From NCBI GenBank assembly GCA_937916345.1, contig CALFUE010000201.1, positions 1 to 9,517 of the forward strand: 9,517 nucleotides of DNA, in the 5' to 3' direction. Below are positions 6,213 through 9,517 of the stretch, piece by piece. The position numbers and the translations under genes are program-made. The DNA is from an uncultured bacterium. GTDB taxonomy: Bacteria > Bacillota > Clostridia > Lachnospirales > Lachnospiraceae. Within the stretch, counting starts at the first letter, position 1; every line of letters starts with the position of its first letter. A model generated the notes under the pieces. The model had not been told where the DNA came from. It saw only the letters and a list, made by a program, of their open reading frames with translations, and searched no databases.

Positions 6213-7200
6213 ATCGCTCGTTCCTCCTTTGTATCTTCTTCTTGTTTTTCTCTTCTTTCTTCACTTGTCGCTGGTATTTTTTTATCTGCCTGTCGTACTG
6301 GTCTTTCTTTGAACCCAATATCGCGAAGAACAGCAGCGCTATCAGGCTTATCACCACGGCGTACATCCACGCCATGGCCGACGCGTAGCCGTATCCCTTC
6401 TCCTTGGTACCGGAGAACATCGCGCTCTCGATCATATTTATCAGCGCGTTCTGCTCGTTTCCGGAGAGGAAGATAATGGTGTAGATAGAGCTGATGAGTA
6501 TCATGGGCTTTACCGTGGGCAGGGTCAGCTTCCAGAAGCACTCCCAGCCGCCGGCTCCGTCGATCTTCGCCGCCTCATACATGTTCGTGTCCATCTTTTG
6601 CAGCGATGACAAAAATATCAATATCTGCACCCCGGAGTACCATAGGATCATGATCATATTGGAGAACATCTCTCCTATCTCCTGAGCCAGCGTGGTGGGA
6701 AGAACTCTCTCGAAGGCCGATACCACCGACTGAACATTCAGCGCGGGTATCGTAGCCGCTCCCTCACTCACCAGCATGTTCATTACAGGTCCGGAAACGA
6801 TAATGACAGGCAGGAAAAAGATCATTCTGAAGAAGCCTCTCGCAACGATCTTTTCGTTGAGCATCATGGCGATCAGCAGCGCAAACACAACGATAACAGG
6901 CACTTCCACGATAGTCTGCCACACATAGGTCACAAGCTGCTGTGGAAATTCAGGATCCTCCAGCCATATCTGGGTAAAGTTTCCGGTCCCGACAGGAGTA
7001 AATTTCATGCCCTGGGGCGTGATACGGATGTTGTACCACATGAACTGGAAGGACTGAACCAGCGGAACCAGCAGGAACGCTATGACACCGATGATCCAGG
7101 GCGCCACAAACAGATAACCCATTCTGGCTTCGCGTTTTTCCAGCTTGCCCATCTTCACGACGGGTTTCTTTCGTTTTTCCTTCTTGTTTATTTCACTCAT
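6142..7200 (-). CDS. Carbohydrate ABC transporter permease (MalF/UgpA type)
   Basis: Inner-membrane subunit of the sugar importer, 352 residues. A Lys-rich N-terminus (2-27) precedes about six membrane segments near 29-50, 93-114, 123-144, 178-200, 231-250 and 273-295. The EAA loop at 209-228 reads EAAKIDGAGGWECFWKLTLP and holds the conserved Gly needed for contact with the ATPase. After the last segment comes an unusually long basic tail (297-352), rich in Lys, Arg and Gln and probably helical in the cytoplasm; its last 23 residues are coded in the overlap with the next permease. ATG at 7200 overlaps the TGA of the DUF5696-like gene (ATGA, 4 nt), suggesting translational coupling, with GAGGT 6 nt upstream. 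The stop is TAA at 6144-6142. Together with the following permease it would form the membrane channel. Confidence 0.93.
   Translation of the reverse strand: MSEINKKEKRKKPVVKMGKLEKREARMGYLFVAPWIIGVIAFLLVPLVQSFQFMWYNIRITPQGMKFTPVGTGNFTQIWLEDPEFPQQLVTYVWQTIVEVPVIVVFALLIAMMLNEKIVARGFFRMIFFLPVIIVSGPVMNMLVSEGAATIPALNVQSVVSAFERVLPTTLAQEIGEMFSNMIMILWYSGVQILIFLSSLQKMDTNMYEAAKIDGAGGWECFWKLTLPTVKPMILISSIYTIIFLSGNEQNALINMIESAMFSGTKEKGYGYASAMAWMYAVVISLIALLFFAILGSKKDQYDRQIKKYQRQVKKEEKNKKKIQRRNERYGKTMERKIARGTIRSYDNRGDL
6221..6230 (-). promoter_or_regulatory. Ribosome binding site inside the upstream permease gene
   Basis: The minus strand reads AAAGGAGGAA, 8 nt before ATG at 6212. This near-perfect site decides the start of the second permease despite the long overlap with the first. 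Confidence 0.8.
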
Positions 7201-9482
7201 CCTACTACCTCATAAGACATGGCATCTATGCTTACGCCGTCAACAGCCAAGTCTTCAGAACTGTAATTGACATATACCTTTACGCCGTTATCGTAGGTCA
7301 CGATGGTAACATCTCCAAGCATATCATGTCCGGTGATCAGCGCCCCGTCAACCTTTGAGTTGAATTCGCGGAGCTCCTTGTCGTATTGAACGATGGTGTC
7401 CTTGTAGGCATCATACTCTGAGCTGTATATATTGTTCGAATTTGTGTAGATCAGGGTCGCAGAGCTCTCCTTTGTAATATAGAAGGAAGGATAGGTTCCG
7501 GTCTCGATCAGTTTCAGGAAGAATTCCCTCTTGTTCGCCTCAAAATTGATGTACTCGGAATAGACGGGCATCACTCCCTTTAATACCAGTGAGAGGAAGG
7601 GAACTGACACATCCTCAAGCATGTAACTGGATGTATACATGGGCATATCCAGGAACGCATCCGTGTCATGCCACAGATACGCAAAGGGCTGCTCCAGCAC
7701 AAGCTGAGTCTTTTCGTTTACAGCATCGAGCACACTCTCAAATTTGTCGGCAGTGTAAGCTCTGTCGTGATTCTGTCCGCCGTAGCTGTATGAAAAGATG
7801 TTGTTTGTAATGCCTCCGACGGCGATGTTATCTGCGCCGTCCTTCACATAGCTATCCACGGTCTTTGTGAGCAATTCAGCCGATCTGTCGGGAGTCTGGT
7901 ACATGAACTGCTCGTAGACATCCATGTAGGTTTCCTCATAATAATTCCTCTTGTTTATTTGCTTTACCACATTAAAGGTAGCATTATGCTCGGAAGGATT
8001 AATACGAAGTGCCTCGTCGTATAGGTAAACCAGATTGCCCTTATCTTCTGAATTTTTGATGAAGCGGGTCATAGCGGAGTTTCCGCCGATCTGCCCCTCG
8101 GTAGAGTACTTTGATATTGGCAGATTATAGAGACCGCCAGCCTGCCAGCCCTTGTATACGGAAAGCAGTGAGCCCACGCCCTGGGAAGCCAGGTCATTCG
8201 TAATCTCCTCCGCGTCATTCACCTTTGTCATAACTACGGCCTTTGTGCCAAGAAGCCAGCTCTCACGCTCCGTGCCGAGGAAGTCGACCCTGGTTCTGTA
8301 GGAGGTATCGAGCTTTGTGAGCTCTCCTTTATCGATCAGGTAATTCCTGTAGGCCTCAGCCATTCCCGCATAGTTTGCCCTGTCACCCGTCAGGAACATG
8401 AATCTCACCGAGAGATCCGAGTGAGTCCTGTCGGCCTCCACCATGTGGAAGGAGCCCGCAGTGGAATTGTTACTTGTGGGCTGCGTGTAAAGCTTTCTCT
8501 CGATAAACTTTGCCTGAGCCCTGTTATAATTGACATTTGTACCGTTTGGGTAGGCCTCTATGTTTGCTCTGGTCGCGCCGTCCTCGACTACCGCCAGATA
8601 TGCAATCTCATCATCCGTGTGGGCGATGCCGTAAACCGGAGCAATAACCTGCTCGGCATCTGTCACCATCTCGTACCTGTCCCAGAGAAGCGTTATTACC
8701 TGTGACTCCTCAAAGCCCACATCCGATCCGTAAATGGGTGATGCGTAGCCGCTGGAGAAGGCGCCTTCCTTGTCATTGAGATAGATCAGTGCGCCGTTTC
8801 CGTCGGGTATCAGCATATAGCCTTCCTTGTCATCGAGATAGGAATTGCCCATGAAGGGATACATGCAGATGGTACCGATCTGATAGTCCGTGTTCTTCTC
8901 CACGATAGAGTCATCGGGGATGCGCGCGATCAATCCGTCCTCCGTCAGCGCAACCTCCAGCCTCATCTCGAAGCCATAGGTGTCAAAGGATACATCTGCC
9001 GTAAAACCCATGTCTGTGTAAGTGATCTTTTTGGTCACGTTATCATTTACCAGATCGGCCTGCTTTGTGTCGTCGTTGCCCTTTATAACGGTGAGAACCA
9101 GAGCTGACTTCATTGCACCAAGCCATGTATTGTTGCTCATGCCGTCGTCGTAGCTTATGGATGACTCCATATAACTACCTGTGACCTTGTCCTCCACCAC
9201 CAGGGAGAGATCCGCCTCATCCATGTAGAGATTGTAGTCCGTACTCTCGGCTATCCACTTGTGTCCGTTTATCTCACTTCCGGCGGCAGCTTTTGTCAGA
9301 CCCGGAGCTTTCGAGAGCTCTGCCAGACTCTCTCCCGCGGGCACGGCCTCTATCCCGCCCTCTTTTGCGAGAGCAGTATTTCCTTTGTTTACTCCGGTTA
9401 CTGTCCCCGTGACAAGAACGGCAAGGGAGAGAGCTGCGGCTCCTATTCTTATTTTATGTCCTCTTGCTTTCTCAATTACCAA
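7197..9482 (-). CDS. Exported DUF5696-like protein
   Basis: A 761-residue protein that I place in the DUF5696-type family often seen beside sugar ABC transporters in Firmicutes; this is from memory of the pattern, not a search. The N-terminus has a basic stretch and a hydrophobic core (13-31), with a possible signal peptidase site after ALA (37-39); it might also stay as a membrane anchor. Residues about 75-390 look beta-rich, with GYMLIPDGNGALIYLND (221-237) and PIYGSDVGF (249-257). Residues about 395-660 look like alternating strands and helices of a barrel: VGSLLSVYKGWQAGG (436-450), GNLVYLYDEA (482-491), ADNIAVGGITNN (550-561), QLVLEQPFAYLW (593-604) and VPFLSLVLKGVMPVYSEYIN (627-646). 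This resembles glycoside-hydrolase barrels, but no catalytic pair can be named. A short beta domain ends the protein. The start codon is TTG at 9482; no ATG lies nearby in frame, and GAGAGGTGGT stands 8 nt upstream. It is the first gene of the visible operon. Confidence 0.75.
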   Translation of the reverse strand: MVIEKARGHKIRIGAAALSLAVLVTGTVTGVNKGNTALAKEGGIEAVPAGESLAELSKAPGLTKAAAGSEINGHKWIAESTDYNLYMDEADLSLVVEDKVTGSYMESSISYDDGMSNNTWLGAMKSALVLTVIKGNDDTKQADLVNDNVTKKITYTDMGFTADVSFDTYGFEMRLEVALTEDGLIARIPDDSIVEKNTDYQIGTICMYPFMGNSYLDDKEGYMLIPDGNGALIYLNDKEGAFSSGYASPIYGSDVGFEESQVITLLWDRYEMVTDAEQVIAPVYGIAHTDDEIAYLAVVEDGATRANIEAYPNGTNVNYNRAQAKFIERKLYTQPTSNNSTAGSFHMVEADRTHSDLSVRFMFLTGDRANYAGMAEAYRNYLIDKGELTKLDTSYRTRVDFLGTERESWLLGTKAVVMTKVNDAEEITNDLASQGVGSLLSVYKGWQAGGLYNLPISKYSTEGQIGGNSAMTRFIKNSEDKGNLVYLYDEALRINPSEHNATFNVVKQINKRNYYEETYMDVYEQFMYQTPDRSAELLTKTVDSYVKDGADNIAVGGITNNIFSYSYGGQNHDRAYTADKFESVLDAVNEKTQLVLEQPFAYLWHDTDAFLDMPMYTSSYMLEDVSVPFLSLVLKGVMPVYSEYINFEANKREFFLKLIETGTYPSFYITKESSATLIYTNSNNIYSSEYDAYKDTIVQYDKELREFNSKVDGALITGHDMLGDVTIVTYDNGVKVYVNYSSEDLAVDGVSIDAMSYEVVG

Positions 9483-9490
9483 TCTTATAC

Positions 9491-9500
9491 ACCACCTCTC
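9491..9500 (-). promoter_or_regulatory. Ribosome binding site supporting a TTG start
   Basis: The minus strand reads GAGAGGTGGT, 8 nt before the TTG at 9482. It is the main support for this start codon. Only 35 nt of upstream sequence are in the window, and no -10 or -35 can be recognised there, so the operon promoter or an earlier gene lies outside. Confidence 0.6.
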
Positions 9501-9517
9501 CGATTAGTGAAGATACA

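Noticed and set aside
6026..6541. Minus-strand frame of 171 codons that might signal a frameshift in the permeases
   Set aside because: Both permeases read complete with EAA loops and full membrane segments, and the second has its own strong ribosome binding site. No frameshift is needed.
1..9517. CRISPR arrays, tRNA or rRNA genes, insertion sequences, phage genes
   Set aside because: No direct-repeat array with spacers, no structural RNA gene, and no transposase or integrase-like protein was seen. The repeats found are within coding sequence.

Overview
The window looks like part of a Gram-positive polysaccharide or oligosaccharide utilisation operon, probably from a Clostridia member of the Lachnospiraceae type (gut or rumen). 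This rests on several features: AAGGAGG-type ribosome binding sites, lipoproteins starting MKK with a lipobox, Gly/Ser- or Pro/Glu-rich linkers, a DUF5696-like protein next to family-1 sugar ABC transporter genes, and no sign of an outer-membrane (SusC/SusD) system. The organism assignment is inference. No phylogenetic marker is present.

Every gene lies on the minus strand, so transcription runs from high to low coordinates. In that order: a large exported DUF5696-like protein (9482-7197, TTG start); two ABC permeases (7200-6142 and 6212-5184) joined by a 4-nt overlap and then a 71-nt overlap; a lipoprotein sugar-binding protein (5137-3590); a 673-residue lipoprotein with a LamG-like domain and two copies of an aromatic-rich module (3566-1545); a cytoplasmic GH43 glycosidase (436 to about 1419); and the first 125 residues of a further lipoprotein that leaves the window at its left end (375-1). 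The largest gap, 89-125 nt before GH43 depending on its start codon, holds a GC-rich hairpin, a TATAAT box and a perfect 8+8 bp inverted repeat. No gene-free stretch exceeds 300 bases.

Proposed pathway: the LamG/twin-module lipoprotein binds a glycan at the cell surface, the solute-binding lipoprotein hands oligosaccharides to the two permeases, and GH43 removes terminal sugars in the cytoplasm. The GH43 sequence points to alpha-L-arabinofuranosidase, so an arabinose-decorated substrate (arabinan, arabinoxylan or a side chain) is most likely. No transporter ATPase is encoded here, so a shared MsmX/MsmK-type ATPase from elsewhere is expected. No regulator gene is in the window.

The most unusual items are the unrecognised twin module, the DUF5696-like protein that heads the operon, and the possible internal promoter/operator in front of GH43.
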